NCBI GenBank assembly: GCA_943704425.1
Contig: CALSCP010000388.1
Location: 69,871-133,870 of the forward strand
Reading direction: 5' to 3'
DNA: 64,000 nucleotides
Source: Ministeria vibrans ATCC 50519
Taxonomy: Eukaryota > Opisthokonta > Filasterea
Shown here: positions 17,017-29,400 of the stretch, piece after piece
How the letters are laid out: each line of letters opens with the position of its first letter
Numbering within the stretch: position 1 is the first letter of the stretch
Translations under genes and position numbers: made by a program
The notes under the pieces: generated by a model
Told to the model about the DNA's origin: nothing
Seen by the model: the letters and a program-made list of their open reading frames with translations, nothing else
Databases searched by the model: none

Positions 17017-17758
17017 ATGCCGTGCTTGAGGTGGACGTACGTCTTGATCTTGATCGGTACGGCAGCGCTGGTCGGGAGCGAGTCCAGCAGCGACCTGCCG
17101 GTGGCGTCGCGCGACGAACTCGTCCGCGCATACAATGGCAAATACTCGCGCTTCCTTGCGCTGCTCATGCCCTGCGCCAACACCCATCTCATTGGCATTG
17201 TGGCCAACCTACGCCTTCAGTTGCCCTATGTGAAGGTACTCCCGCGACCCCACGCGACTCACGACGCGCTCTGTCAGCAGAGCACTTTATATATATACCA
17301 TTCGTTTCAAATCTGCAGAGGAATCTGAAGAATGGACAAACCCATCTCACTGTCTCACTTAGGTGTTCGCGGTGAACAACAGCGACCTGCAAACAATCAC
17401 GATGGCGACGGACGGGATGAATATCACCGAGGGGGTCATCGTGCACAAGCGAGCGGAGGCGGCGCTTGAGATTTATGCGTCGCCGCGACTCAGCGAAGAT
17501 GTGCTGGGGACGCTGGGGAGGACGGGCGTGTATGATCCCGACGGCAAGCTGGGCAAGACGGAGGAGAGTCGTGTGCGAGCGGAAAAGGAGAAGGAGAAGG
17601 AGGAGAAGAGAAAGCGCAAGGGCAAGAACAACAACAGCAAGAAGAAGAAGAAGAGCAACAACAGCAAGACGTGCAAGAGCAAAGGAGACAAGACAGGCAC
17701 TGCCACCATGTGTCGCAACGCAACGCCCTTTGATCGCTATCGGAAAAAGAGCCCCTAA
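17017..17758 (+). CDS. Secreted/ER protein with Lys-rich tail, unknown
   Basis: Two exons, 17017-17235 and 17363-17758 (204 aa). The start is followed by a clear signal peptide (hydrophobic YVLILIGTAALVG, then SESSS). The middle region (ELVRAYNGKYSRFLALLMP, IGIVANLRLQLPYVK, VFAVNNSDLQT, GVIVHKRAEAALEIY) has an alpha/beta look with two possible N-glycosylation sequons. The last third is dominated by Lys, Glu and Asn with many KKK runs. It ends with a short Arg/Lys/Pro segment. No family is recognised. The Lys-rich tail could be a retention or interaction signal. It is convergent with the methyltransferase gene, 100 bp between stops. Confidence 0.7.
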
Positions 17759-17858
17759 TTCTTTTCTCTGACATGAATATGTGACTTGGTAGTTGTCTCA
17801 TACATACATACAGTATACTAATAATATCATAATAATGATGTACAAGGAGGACGTTTCT

Positions 17859-18984
17859 TTACTCGGGGTACGGGTCGTCCAAGGGCACATGACACTCGGC
17901 CTGAGCCAGAATCTACTTGAACAAGCAGAGTCAATACACTGTTGTTCACAGCACAGTTCTACTGGACCTTGCGAGCGTGCGGTACGCGATTGATGAGCAT
18001 GGTGGCGAAGAGGCGCGCGGCCGTGTCGGGCGAGACGGGCGCATCAAGCAGATGGCGCGTGCGCAAGTGCTCGAGCGTCACTGCAACGCTCACACCGACA
18101 TTGAAGGACTGTGTCAGGCCACTCATCGGTATTTTGTAGTGGATGTCGGCTGGAAGAGTGAGAAATATCAAAAGGTGCAGCACGACGGAATCAACGAGGG
18201 GGTGGAGAAAGAGGCAGGTAAGAATGTCAAATGAATGAGTTAAATGACACAATATGTCAAACGTCGAGCATTGCAATGGTACCTGCTTGCGTGAATTCGG
18301 CACTGACTCCTTCAACTTCGTTGCCCACCACGAAGGCCAAGGGCCGTCTGTCCCGCAGCTTGCTCACCATATCGTCGAGCGAGACCGACTCGTGCGTCAG
18401 GTGGGCCACACACACCGTGTACCTTCTTCGGCGCAACTCTTCAATGCACGCTTGGCTCTTTTGGTGCAGGTGGACTCCGAGTGCACCTATGATCATGGAT
18501 CAGAGGACTCAAGCATGACTACAATCGTGAAAGTACTTACTCTCGGCTCCCATGGACGTGCGAAAGGGATGCACTGTAGGAATTTCATTTTGAAGGGCCA
18601 CGACGTGGACATCGCCGACTCCTATGTGTCGCGACAGCAGTGAGGGCCCGAATGCGAAAGGATCAGATATTCAGATGTAGTACCGTATCCGTCGCATGTT
18701 CGCATGATCGCACCAATGTTATCGAAAGATTGAACATTGTCAAGCACCACGCGGGTTTGTATTCTCCGCTGGGCTGCCTAGGAGAACGAGAGCGAGAGAG
18801 AGAGCGAGAGAGAAATTGAGAATGAGAGGCGTTTTCCATTTGTCCTTTTGGGTACCGCTCGCAGCTTCTCCAGGCGCGCTGTTGATGAAAACGGAGCCAA
18901 TATATCAATAGCTCGAACCCAGTGATTCAATCCACCCATGGTATGTGCAGTATTGGTTGAATGTGAGTAAGTTGGATTGATCAT
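17859..18984 (-). CDS. SpoU/TrmH-family 2'-O-ribose RNA methyltransferase
   Basis: SPOUT-fold enzymes methylate the 2'-OH of tRNA or rRNA nucleotides with S-adenosylmethionine. Six exons fit: 18984-18856, 18777-18684, 18621-18541, 18486-18283, 18149-17986 and 17912-17859 (about 241 aa). The three TrmH motifs are present: motif 1 VVLDNVQSFDNIGAIMRT, motif 2 PLAFVVGNEVEGVS, and motif 3 IPMSGLTQSFNVGVSVAVTL. The last exon (ILAQAECHVPLDDPYPE) is inferred from a phase-0 splice; without it the protein would end shortly after VPHARKVQ. The start could instead be the internal ATG at 18939. The substrate RNA cannot be told from sequence. Confidence 0.87.
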
Positions 18985-19179
18985 TCCTTTGATTCCTTCA
19001 GTCCTTCACCTTTCACATTTCACTCTCTTTGACTAATCACACTTTTTAATTTCCTTCTGTTGAATCAGCACCCCATTCGTACGAAACGGTTCCTCTCTAC
19101 TGTGCCCTTGACTACTGTGCCCTTGACCATTCAGCGCCAATATATCAACTCCCTTAAATTTTTTGTGTTTTTTCAGAGA

Positions 19180-20484
19180 ATGGGCGGAGGAGATATTCAA
19201 TCGGAAGTTCAAAAGGGCAAATTGGTGCCACTGGCTGACTTAAGCGAACTGGATCTACTTGCGAATAGGTATACCTGCTGTACCAGGCTATCCTGGCCTG
19301 TCGATTTCCACGTTACATGCTGACAAGCACTGACGTGGACGTTTTTTTTAACTCTCTCTCTCTCTCGCTCTTTCTCTCTCGCTCTCGCTCTTAGCCAGCT
19401 CAGTGAGTCTCAGGTGGACTTGCAACGTTGGGTCATTCTTGAGGACGACGTTGTGAGCGAGGAAGAAGAGGGTGTCCAGGAGGAGGAAGACACAGAGGAG
19501 AGTGACGCAAGTTCAGGCAAGGTTGCGGTCGAGGAAGGCGCTGACAGCCGTACTGCCGTGGCCACTGACGCCTCCTGCACCACCCACGACAATGCCAGTG
19601 GAGTTGTCGACGACATTGCTCCGTCTGCGCTTGCCGATAGCTGCCCCGCTGTACCCACTGGCTCAACTGCCACCTCATGTGTTTCTCCGCTCACAACAAA
19701 GGAGACTGCCAGCCGCATTGGCTGCGACCTACCTCAAGTCAATCACAACAACAGCAACAACAACAACCAGATCATTCCTTACCAGTCTCCCACTCCTACG
19801 CTTCGGGAGACTCTTCGCCAGCGCACCTACCGACCCACCACATCGGCTCCACCACAGCGTGTTCAGGTGCAGCGCTCCATTCTTTCAACGACGGCAACAA
19901 ACGCACCCAGCGATAGATTCCGCAGGCACTTTATGCGCACCATCTCGCGAGCACGTCCCTATGGACGCCTGTATGTTGTGGTGGGCGCTGTCTCGCTTAT
20001 TGCGCTCTTCATGGGCGTTGCTCTGCACCAGCGCGCCTCCATCACGCATCAGCAGCGCGAACTGGACCAGCTACGGTTTCAGCTGGGCAATGTCCAGCAG
20101 GCCTACGAGGAAGAGGTTGCGCTGCGCTCGCAGGAGCACACCCTTCGACGCTCATGCAACATGGAGCGTGAGGAGAGCCGACACAAAGTGAAGCTGCTCA
20201 ATGAGGCGCTCGAGAAGGAAAGAGAGTTGCTCAAGGAGTCACAAGCATCGCGTCGCTCGCTCTCCTCTTGTCGCCTTGCTTACGAGCAGCTTGCCAGCGA
20301 CACCCTCGACGAGCTCATTGCCCAATTCAATCTGCTTGCGGAGCACATTGCGCGACGAAGTCCTGATCGTCTGAGCAAGCTCATGTCCGAGCTTGCCACC
20401 AAGCCAGTTGTCAATAGCATCCTTCAAGGGTCTCGCAAGCTCAGCAAGACGGTGAAGGGTCTCGTCCGCTCCATCATGAAATAA
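19180..20484 (+). CDS. Single-pass membrane protein with lumenal coiled coil, unknown
   Basis: Two exons, 19180-19268 and 19395-20484 (392 aa). The N-terminal half is acidic then Ser/Thr/Pro-rich (EDDVVSEEEEGVQEEEDTEE). A basic stretch (RFRRHFMRTISRARPYGR) precedes one transmembrane segment, LYVVVGAVSLIALFMGVAL. After it comes a coiled coil (QRELDQLRFQLGNVQQAYEE onward to RSLSSCRLAYEQLAS) and a helical basic tail. The charge pattern suggests a type II topology with the N-terminus cytosolic. Upstream in-frame codons before 19180 exist, but the AG just before the ATG makes the true 5' exon uncertain. The intron has a CT-rich 3' end. No family is recognised. Confidence 0.7.
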
Positions 20485-20572
20485 AAAAATATTATCATTA
20501 TTAATTTGAAGTCCATTTGAAGTTGATTAAATTTTTTTTATTTTCTTTATTATTATTATTATTATTATTATT

Positions 20573-22034
20573 ATGCGCCCGGTGCGTTGTGTGAGTTGTC
20601 GGTGCGTGGTGAGAACCGTCGCCGTGGCTGCATCGGTCGCGGTTCTCCTCCTCGCACCCTTCTTCTTCACCGATCATCTGCATGCACTTTCTACTCTTCA
20701 TGTGTCACACGTACAACGCCCATCGGGGCTCATTCCATCCTTAGAGGGGCGCTCCGGCGATCGCGAGTCACATGAACGACTGTCGGAGTTGGGTACTTTT
20801 GAAAAAAATTCCTTTCAATCAGTGTCACTGACGTGTGCACGTCGCTGACGTACGCGTAGAGGCTCCTGCCGACGCACTGATAGCTACAAGTACTGCTGCG
20901 TCGAAGCAAACATTTAAGTGGGGGGAAAGACGTTGCTCTTCAGGCTGGATGGCGACGCACGGTGGTCGCTGGATGAACGACACGACTTTTCAGACCTCCA
21001 CCGACTGTGTGCTTCCGAGCCTGTCTGAAACGGCGCGCACGCTGATGTCTCTTGCGCGCAACGCTAACGCTGCCAACAGCCGTCGTGTTCGCCTTGCATT
21101 TCTGGGTGACAGTCAGAGTGCAAGATACTATGGTGAGGTTTTGAAAGAGCTTCGGGTGATTTGTGATGGGCGTCTGGAGCGCGCGAAGGAGCGTGTGGAC
21201 ACTGGCCGGTGCAACAAGACTCTATATTTTGGACTGCAACCCTCATCTGTGTATGGGCTGCCTGCTGACGAGTGGATTGCGCACATTCGGCGTGTCCCCG
21301 GTCGTGGTCCCGCGTCATTTGGACTCATGAATCGCGGCTGCTCCGATTGTAATTTGTGTAGCGGCGAGCTTTGGTCGACTGAGCGTCGCGACCCAAGCGC
21401 GCCCGTCTTTGAGCTCGAGTTTATTCCCGTCGAGTTTGCATTGGACATTGAGCAAGTGGCGAGTGTGTTTGGCGAATCGACACAGGACACTGTCGCCTAC
21501 TACTTCTGCCACAACGTGACAGGAGCGTGTGTGCAACGGCGTGCACAGCCGCGACCAGATCACGAATTTGAAGGCAAGCAAGAGAAGAGTCTGCTCTTTG
21601 TGGTGTGGAACACGGGCTTGCACGACCGTGTCGTACCATCGTACACCAAAGAGCTGTATACCAAGAATGTGCTGGACGCCATTCACAAGTTTTACGCGTC
21701 GGGTGCCAGCAGCGTCTCCTTCATCCACACCACTGCCACATGTGACGCTCGCCATCCCGAGCGCTATCGCGAAAAAATCAAGGGCCGCGACAACCTCAAC
21801 ATATTTCAAATGAACGTCGCGCTGCATCATGCGCTGGCCATCGAGCGAGCGACGGATGATTCGCTGCGGCGACTGCGTGTCCCTCAAGTCGATGCCTTTG
21901 CTCTCTCGGCTGGTCCCTACTTGTACCAACATCACGACGATGGCGTCCACGTCACTACCTCCGTCGCCCGTCTCATTGCGTCTGCCGCCCTCATTGATGT
22001 CGTCAATGCGCTCGCTAAGAGCCAACGTATCTAA
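20573..22034 (+). CDS. SGNH/PC-esterase-like type II membrane protein
   Basis: Two exons, 20573-20792 and 20860-22034, joined by a 67-bp intron in phase (464 aa). The N-terminus has a signal anchor (VAVAASVAVLLLAPFFF). The core has the features of the GDSL/SGNH PC-esterase group: a GDS block (RLAFLGDSQSARYYGEVL) with the candidate nucleophile Ser, and a C-terminal Asp...His pair (PQVDAFALSAGPYLYQHHDD then GVHV). Cysteines (RGCSDCNLCSGE) and sequons suggest a Golgi or extracellular lumenal domain. Family members O-acetylate or deacetylate glycans. The direction and substrate are unknown here. Confidence 0.7.
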
Positions 22035-22343
22035 GTTATCAGTTATGTGTATTATGTATGAGAAGTAAATAAGACACGAATGTGTGAAGAATGTTAGACC
22101 TAAATCCAGTAATTCACCTGTTCACTTACGCTTCTGTTAACGTACGTTGAACGGTTGGGGACTTGTCACTTGGGAGTTACTCTAGTCTCTATGGCGGAAG
22201 CATTGCGTTACATATTACTCTATGTGTATTAGTACTTTTTTTCGAACTTTATTCTTCCTCTCAGTCGTTGATCTAACATGAAACTTCTTTCTTCATCTTT
22301 TTTTGCTGCTCAATACATCTCGGGTTGAAGAGCAGCGGCAACC

Positions 22344-22578
22344 ATGTCATTCTGGGACTCGATGAACTCTATCTCGTCGAATCTACAGAGTAAGCTCGAG
22401 AGCATTGTGGACGACAAGCCGTCGAGTGCGCTGCGAGAGAAGCCTGCCGACCGCGACCCGCCATCGTCGCACACCAGCAGTGCACAGCCGACTGCCAGCG
22501 AATCAGAGGTAAGAGCGCGCCGATGGACGAGTGGCGTGGAACTGTCTACTTTTCTCACTTACTCTCTCTATCGCTCTC

Positions 22579-22617
<39 letters not shown>

Positions 22618-25600
22618 GTTCGCAGATCGCCTCGCTTCGCGCGCAGAATGAAGAGCTCAGGCGCACAGTCGGGGAATCCGAGAAGCAGATGAAGGTCGTG
22701 CTGCAGCAGTACCATGACGCTGTGAGCGTCACTGCCACCCAACAGGTAAAAAGCCAAAATCACATCAGCTCAACTTTTTTTTTTTTTTTTTCTGACTTTT
22801 GCTTCTTTCAGAGTTCCGACTCGGAGCTTGCGTCGGAAGTGGCGCGTCTCAAGGCACAGATTGCGGAGAACAACACGCGCGGCGAGGAGAAGTTCAACAA
22901 GCTGAAGATGCAGGCCAAGTCGAAGATTGGGGCTCTTCAGCGTGCGCTTGAGACTGCCGAGGCGCAGGTGGCTGCTGCTGCTCCTGCTGCTGCTGCTGCT
23001 GATGTTGATGGTGTTGCTGCACCAGGCGATGACGCTGCCTTCGTGCAGTTGCGTGACGAGCTCGATGCGACGCAACAAGCTCTTGTGGCTCAGCGCGCCA
23101 AGACGCAAGCTGCCGAGTCGCTAGTGAAGGAGATGGAGCAGAAGATGCAGACGAGTGGAGGGACGGCGACGGATGTCGAAGATCGCGAAGAAGAAATTGC
23201 TGAGCTTCAAGAGGCACTTGACAAAGCAGACGCGCTTGCGAGCGAACGGGCGCGCACGATCAAGGAACTGCAGAGCAACCTGAACGACACACACTCTCAT
23301 GTGGCACAGCTTGAGAGTGATGCAAGCGAGGTGGCAGCTTTACGTACACGAGTGAGCGAGCTGGAACAGACGCGCGACCGTCTGGCGGCCGTGATTGCTC
23401 CGCATGACGACGATGAAGAAGAGAGCAGCTCAGCGAACGAAACTGTGTCGCGACTGCAAACCGAGTTGGGCGATGCCGAACGAGCAGCGGCTGCTCTTCA
23501 GCTGGAGTTGGAGGCGCTTCGCGAGCGCCTGGCGAGCAGTACCGCCGAGCATGTTGCTGCTCAAGGACAATTGGCTGCGTTGCAGTTGCAACTAGATGAG
23601 GTCCGCTCAAGCGCATCGAATGAACTGGAAGCGGAGCGCGGGCGCGCCGAATTGCAGCGCCAACAGGCAGAGAAGCAAGTGGAGCAAGTGCAACGCGAAC
23701 TTGAAGAGGTACAGGCGGAGTTGCGAGTGGCAAAGGAACATGCGGTCGTGGCGACTGTGCAGGTTGACGCGGCGCCTGTGTTGGACGCAGAAAAGCGTGT
23801 TGTGGCGGCCGAGACACGTGTGGCAGAGGCGGAAGAACGAGCGGTGAGTGCTGAGGCGCGCGCCGTTGATGCTGAGGAGCGTCTAGTGTCTGCAAAGAGG
23901 CAACTGAGCGATGCGGAAGAGCACTTCAAGGCGCAGGTGTCAAGCCAAGTGGAGACGACTCAAGCGCAACTCACGAGTGCGGAGGAGCGGGCTGCAAGTG
24001 CAGAAAAACAGATCAGCGCACTTCAGGCACAAGTGACGGAGGCGGAGGGACGAGCGAGAGCGAGTGCGACAACTCAACTGACGGAGGCTGAAGAAAGAGC
24101 CGTGAGTGCAGAGGAAAAGATCAGCACACTTCAGGCACAAGTGGCGGAGGCAGTGGAGCGGGCCGCAAGTGCTTCAGCTCAACTGACAGAGGCAGAGGAG
24201 CGAGCTGCGAGTGCAGAGGAACGGATCAGCACACTTCAGGCACAAGTGGCGGAGGCAGTGGAGCGGGCCGCGAGCGCTACAACACAATTGTCGGAGGCGG
24301 AAGAAAGAGCTACGAATGCAGCGGAACAGATCAGCGCACTTCAGGCACAAGTGACGGAGGCAGTGGAGCGGACCGCGAGCGCTACAACACAATTGTCGGA
24401 GGCAGAGGGGCGAGCTGCGAGTGCAGAGGAACGGATCAGCACACTTCAGGCACAAGTGACGGAGGCAGTGGAGCGAGCTGCGAGTGCTACAACACAATTG
24501 TCGGAGGCAGAGGAGCGAGCTGCGAGTGCAGAGGAACGGATCAGCACACTTCAGGCACAAGTGACGGAGGCAGTGGAGCGAGCTGCGAGTGCTACAACAC
24601 AATTGTCGGAGGCGGAAGAAAGAGCTACGAATGCAGAGGAGCAAATCAGCGCACTTCAGACACAAGTGGCGGAGCGGGCCGCAAGTGCTGCAACTCAACT
24701 GACAGAGGCAGAGGAGCGAGCTGCGAGTGCGGAGGAACAAATCAGCGCACTTCAGACGCAAGTGACGGGTGCGGTGGAGCGGGTCGCGAGTGCGACAACA
24801 CAACTGTCGGAGGCGGAAGAACGAGCTGCGAGTGCTACAACTCAACTGACAGAGGCGGAGGAACGAGCCGCGAGTGCAGAGGAACGGCTCAACGTGCTAC
24901 AGAGTCAGCTGAGTGCGTCATTAGAGCGCGTTGAATCAGCGGAACGTCTGGCTTTGAAGGCAGAAGAGCGGGCGACTCGGGTTGAGTCGAGTGTTGGAAA
25001 TGATCTGCGTGAGGCACTGGACGCGGCTCAGAGCCAAAGCAAGGCGCTTGAGGCGCGCCTACAACAGGCAGAGGCTCGGTGTTTGGACACGGAAGCACGT
25101 ATGCGCGAAGAGGCAGAATTGCTTCAGACCCAACTGAGAGCAAGTGAGGAGCGTGTCGTGGCGCTGTCGTCACTTGAGGAGCGCCTGTACGCGGCGGACG
25201 AGGCGCGGGCGGCGGCAGTGGATCGCGAAAAAGAAAGGAGTGCTGAGCTGGGATCGGCGCAAGAACGACTGGCACAATTGGAGACGCAGCTGCACGAGAC
25301 GCGCGAGGGGGAGGGAACCCAACTGCGTGAGGTGCAACAAGAGCTTCAACAGGAAAGGCATTGTCTGACTGAGGCGCAAGAGAAGCTGGCGGCGGCCGAG
25401 GCGCGTGTGTGGGAGCTTGAAGACCAGCGAGACTCGACCGAGAGTCTTTTTGAGCAGCGCATCGCCGCAGTGCAAGGCGATCTGGAGGCAGAACGTGCGT
25501 CGTCGGCCGTCAAGCTCGCCAATGAGGTTGGCGCTGTGACCGAGAACCTCGAGGGTGTGCGACTCGAGTGCGAGGCGCTACGTTCGACTGTGGCACAGCA

Positions 25601-26745
25601 TGAACAGACGCTGGCGCAGCGGTTGCGCGAGGCCGAAGAGAAGGCGCAGCGGGAGCTGGCGCGTCAAATTGAGCAGCAAGAGGAGCACTGGTCAGCGCGT
25701 TTGCTGAGTGTCGAAGCGGCGCTGCACGACGCTCAGGTACAAGCGTCGCAAGTGACGAACGAACGTGAGCGAGTGGAGCAAGAGACGCTCGTATCGCACG
25801 CCGCGACCGATGCAACACGTCGCGAGATGGAGAGCCGTCTTCTTGAGTTGGAACACGAGATGGAGGCGTTGCATCATCGCAACGAGGAACTCGTGCAGCA
25901 GACGACGGTTGAGCAGGAGGCACATGCAGATGCCGAGGCACGTGTCGCGCAATTGAGTGAGCAGGTCAAGAATATCGAGCGTGAGCGTGACCATGCCGTG
26001 GGCTTGGCGGCTCAGCAGCAACAGCAACAGCCATCTCAGCAAAACCAGTCTAGAGAACGCCAACTTGCAGAGACTGCACTTGCTCGCGTCCAGCAGGAGA
26101 ATGAGCGTCTGGTCCAGCAACTGACAGCGATGCAACAGGAGCGGGAGCAGCAGGTGAAGCAAGCGACTGTCGAAGAGGAGCGGCGTGTGCGCAACGTTGA
26201 AGAGCTCGCACAGGCGTCCCTGTGGCAATTGCAGCGACAAGTGGACTCAAGCAAGGAGGAGCTTGCTCGCGAAGCTGCCGCACGACAACACGCCGAACAG
26301 GCACTGGCAGTTGCATTGCAGTCGAGTGCACGGCACGGCAGCTGGGACGACGACGACGACCGAGTGAGCGAGCCTTCGCTCAGTGACAGCTTTGAGTTTG
26401 GTGGCGTCAATGCTGATGTGGACTTGGAGAGCGGCGACGGTCGATGTAAAGCCACCACCGCATAAATATCTCAGCTTTGCCTTTCTAATTTTGTTTATTC
26501 TTCTTGTAGCACTGACAACGCGCGAGCGCGCCATGGTACGTCTGGCCAAAGCGGTGCGATGGGTCAACGAGTACAGGTGCAAACACAAATGGTCCATCTC
26601 ACTCGAATGGCTGACCCTATTTCTTTGGGCGGGGTTTTATAGTGTCTTTGCCAGTCGTAAGTTCCGGTCGCGTCCGCGTTTCCGCGTGTTTATCATTGGC
26701 TATCTCGTTCTACTGCATCTCGCCTGCTTTGTGTGTCTCCTCTGA
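22344..26745 (+). CDS. Golgin-84/CASP-like C-terminally anchored coiled-coil protein
   Basis: Golgins tether vesicles at the Golgi. Exons are 22344-22508, 22626-22745, 22812-26445 and 26510-26745 (about 1384 aa). The short N-terminal exon (MSFWDSMNSISSNLQSKLES) precedes over 1200 residues of heptad coiled coil, including the tandem repeats described separately. After an acidic Ser-rich break (DDDDDRVSEPSLSDSFEF), the last exon encodes a first hydrophobic segment (SLEWLTLFLWAGFYSVF). It ends with FRVFIIGYLVLLHLACF and a short tail, which resembles the C-terminal anchor of golgin-84 (ARVFVIIYMALLHLW). The splice into the last exon is phase-correct and removes a premature stop at 26463. Assignment to golgin-84 versus CASP/giantin is open. 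Confidence 0.8.
24005..24890 (+). repeat. 105-bp coding tandem repeats in the golgin
   Basis: About eight imperfect to near-identical units of 105 bp. The landmark CGGATCAGCACACTTCAGGC recurs at about 24222, 24432 and 24537, which are multiples of 105. Each unit encodes 35 residues (five heptads), built from SEAEERAASAEERISTLQAQ and the TEAVERAASAT segment. Some units are shortened. The reverse strand also reads open here, but only as a consequence of the repeat. Confidence 0.9.
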
Positions 26746-26926
26746 TACAAATGCGTCTTTTATATTATTATTATTATTAATTATTATTATTAAATTATTA
26801 TTTACAAAGGCATCGGGTTAGCATGTCGTAGTCGAAGCCGACGTTGTCCGGCGCATGGTTGTCTGCATCGTGTGGTACCTGAGGTGTGGGGTTGTTTGCG
26901 AACAAATTAAGCTTCTGGTGGCTTTC

Positions 26927-28929
26927 CTACATGTCAAATCCACTGTCAACGCCATCATCATAATAATCATCGTCGTCGTCATCATCGTCATCATCGTCAT
27001 CATCGTCATCGTCGTCGTCGTCGTCATCGTCATCGTCGTCATCTTCATCGCCATTGTCCCTTGCCCTGGACGGGCGTGATCTCGGCATTTCGAGACGCTC
27101 AGCGCGGTCAGGTGCAACGTCGACGCGTGCGTCGCCCAAACGAGACGCTGGAAGAGCGGCAAGGGCATGGTCGTCGATGACGAGGGACATGTCGAGGCAC
27201 CACAGGTCGTTGCAGGTGGGTTGAGACGACTGAGTGGTAAAGCCACCGAAAAAGAAGGCATGTGTGCCACGCCAGACGGACACAGCACTGAGGCGGGGCA
27301 CGGGGAAGGCATTTTCAGGGGATGGCTGGGTGTACACATGCGACCAGGTGTGTGTGAGTGTGTCAAAGTGGGCCACGCGCGATGTGTGGGGGAAGCCACC
27401 AAAAGCAACGACAATCTTGTAGCCGACAAGAAGCGACGAGTGACAGCGAAAGGCAGCACGAAATGGACGTGAAGGGTCGTCGGCAGGCGAAGCGAGATGC
27501 CACTCGCATGAGTCCAGGTCGAGATAGTAGACAGTGGACATCTCGCGTGGGTTGGTGAGAAGCCCACCGGCACGGTTACCGCCCATGACGTACATGCGAC
27601 GCGTGCCACGCACCTCAACAATGTGCGCCGAGTGACCAAAGCGGGGTGTGGGCATGTGGTCGCCACGGGTCCGCAGACGCATCCACACGCTCGAGTTGAG
27701 GTCAAAGTGCTCGACGACGTTGGTGCAATCGCCGTTGCTGATGCCGCCAAACGCGTACGCACACTGGCGCACCTTGTCAACTGCCATGGAGTGGTAGCCG
27801 CGTCGCATGGGCTCATACGCGTCCGCATCGCCTTTACGCGCGTTAACTGCCCCTGCTGCACCACCACCACCAGCGCCTCTTCCCCCACCCATCGGGCGAC
27901 CAGCCGCATTCCCACTACCACCGCCACCACCAGCAGCGGGCCAGGCGTTGTTGGGTTGAGGAGCAAAGTTGCCCTGAAGGTTGTTGCGTTGGTCGCTGCG
28001 TCGCGATTGCAACTCAAGCCGTTCTGGCGTTGTCCAGGCAAGCGAAGCAGCGGCCGCAGACGCTGACGACAGATCACGACAAGTGAGAATGTATGAGCTC
28101 GAGAGTTCGCCCTGGTAACCACCGGCCGACATACCACCGTGTAGCAATACGCTGTCGTGTGAGATGGCGGTAAGCGTGTGGCCATAGCGTGGCGATACCT
28201 CAGATCCTTTGACCAGATCTGTGCACCACTGCTGCTGGTCTGGCACATCGTCAGTAGTAGTAGTAGCAGCAGCAGGAGCATCAAGAGGGGGCAAACGAAA
28301 AGGAGAATTGACTGCGTCATCAAGCGATAAGATATGCGCATCGTTTTGAAGGCGATCGAATAGCGCCCAGCCACCCCAGACAAGGAAATATTTGTCGCCC
28401 AGCAGTGCGCCAGCATGCCCTTCGCGCGCACAGGGCCACTTCAGCACACCGAGTCGTTCCCACTGGCCCATCTTGCATCTGGTGAGTCGCAGCAGATGCT
28501 CGTAGACGAGGGAGGGGTGTTGGGTGTCGCAGAGGGCGAGTATGGGTTGGGTGTGCGGAGTGAGTTGACGAAAGTCGCGCAGACACAGCTGACGCCACAG
28601 GTTGGGCGTAGAGCAAATGACGTGGAAACGACGAGATACTTGTGAGACTTGGGCAACCTGCGGTCGACGTGGGAAGGGGCGAGGAGGGCAAGCGACACAA
28701 AAGAGGTCAGCAAAATTCGAGGAAGAAAAAAAAAAAAAGTCGGAGTAAAAAGACAAAAACAATGAAATGGAAGGGGCTTAAAAGGTAGCGCATGTGGTAC
28801 AAACGCAGTAGTACTTACGTCCATTCCCTCTAGAAAGCGCAGGATGCACAGGACAATGTCGTCTGACAGACGGTCGAACAGCGACATCATCTCACCCGCC
28901 TCTCCTGCCAGATCGCCAAGCGGAATCAC
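26927..28929 (-). CDS. F-box/kelch-repeat protein
   Basis: Two exons, 28929-28819 and 28657-26927 (613 aa). The N-terminus is an F-box (LFDRLSDDIVLCILRFLEGM, VAQVSQVSRRFHVICSTPNLW), the SKP1-binding module of SCF ubiquitin ligases. It is followed by kelch blades with GG doublets and spaced Tyr/Trp: HAGALLGDKYFLVWGGWA, YGHTLTAISHDSVLLHGGMS, CAYAFGGISNGDC, RRMYVMGGNRAGG, VAFGGFPHTSRV, HAFFFGGFTTQ. A Gly/Ala-rich insert sits between blades at 27830-27950. The protein ends in a run of about 26 Asp residues, then YYDDGVDSGFDM. A role as substrate receptor is inferred from the domain pair. It is convergent with the golgin gene. Confidence 0.9.
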
Positions 28930-29400
28930 GTGAAAAAGCCACCGGCCAAGGTGTCGTCTCTAGGCTGAGGTGAATGGTACAAAGACACGCTTGCGAGCAA
29001 GCTCAAGAGGATTATGGAAGAAAAAGTCTGGGAAAGCTGTGGGCAATGAACCCAAAAAGGACGTTTTAGAAACAAGTTTGAAAGTGACGACGGGCAGTGC
29101 GAAACACGCAGAGTTCGTTTCGGTGGAACATATATAGCACGTTGAACACAGTCGTGGCAGTGATACCTAATTTAGCACTCATTCAGCAGTTCGGCTGCGT
29201 CTCCCTTATTTCCACCGTCTCAAACGACCGAAGACGTCGACTGCTGCCTGGCCGCCCTCTTCGCCCCCGACAAGACGCGTTGTCCCGCCGCTGAGTCGCT
29301 GACAGTGCTGTGTGGTATAAGTCTCTTTCAAACAACAAATACGGGCCAAGCCAATTGAGACACTATCACACTAATGACGATTTTTGATTTTACACTTTCT
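28930..29400. other. Intergenic, kelch to coiled-coil gene
   Basis: About 470 bp between the kelch ATG (minus strand) and the stop of the next minus-strand gene. It probably contains the kelch promoter and the downstream gene's 3' UTR. Short ORFs such as 29097-29294 show no similarity. Confidence 0.5.

Noticed and set aside
24174-24845. Long minus-strand reading frame rich in Leu-Arg-His-Cys opposite the golgin repeats
   Set aside because: It is the antisense of the 105-bp repeat, which has no stop in that frame. There is no independent coding signal.
24005-24890. CRISPR-like regularly spaced repeats
   Set aside because: The repeats are 105-bp protein-coding tandem units without unique spacers, in a eukaryotic gene.
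26818-28431. 537-codon minus-strand ORF overlapping the kelch gene
   Set aside because: Frame-shifted shadow of the kelch coding sequence; composition is Thr/Arg/His-rich without domains, while the other frame gives F-box and kelch repeats.
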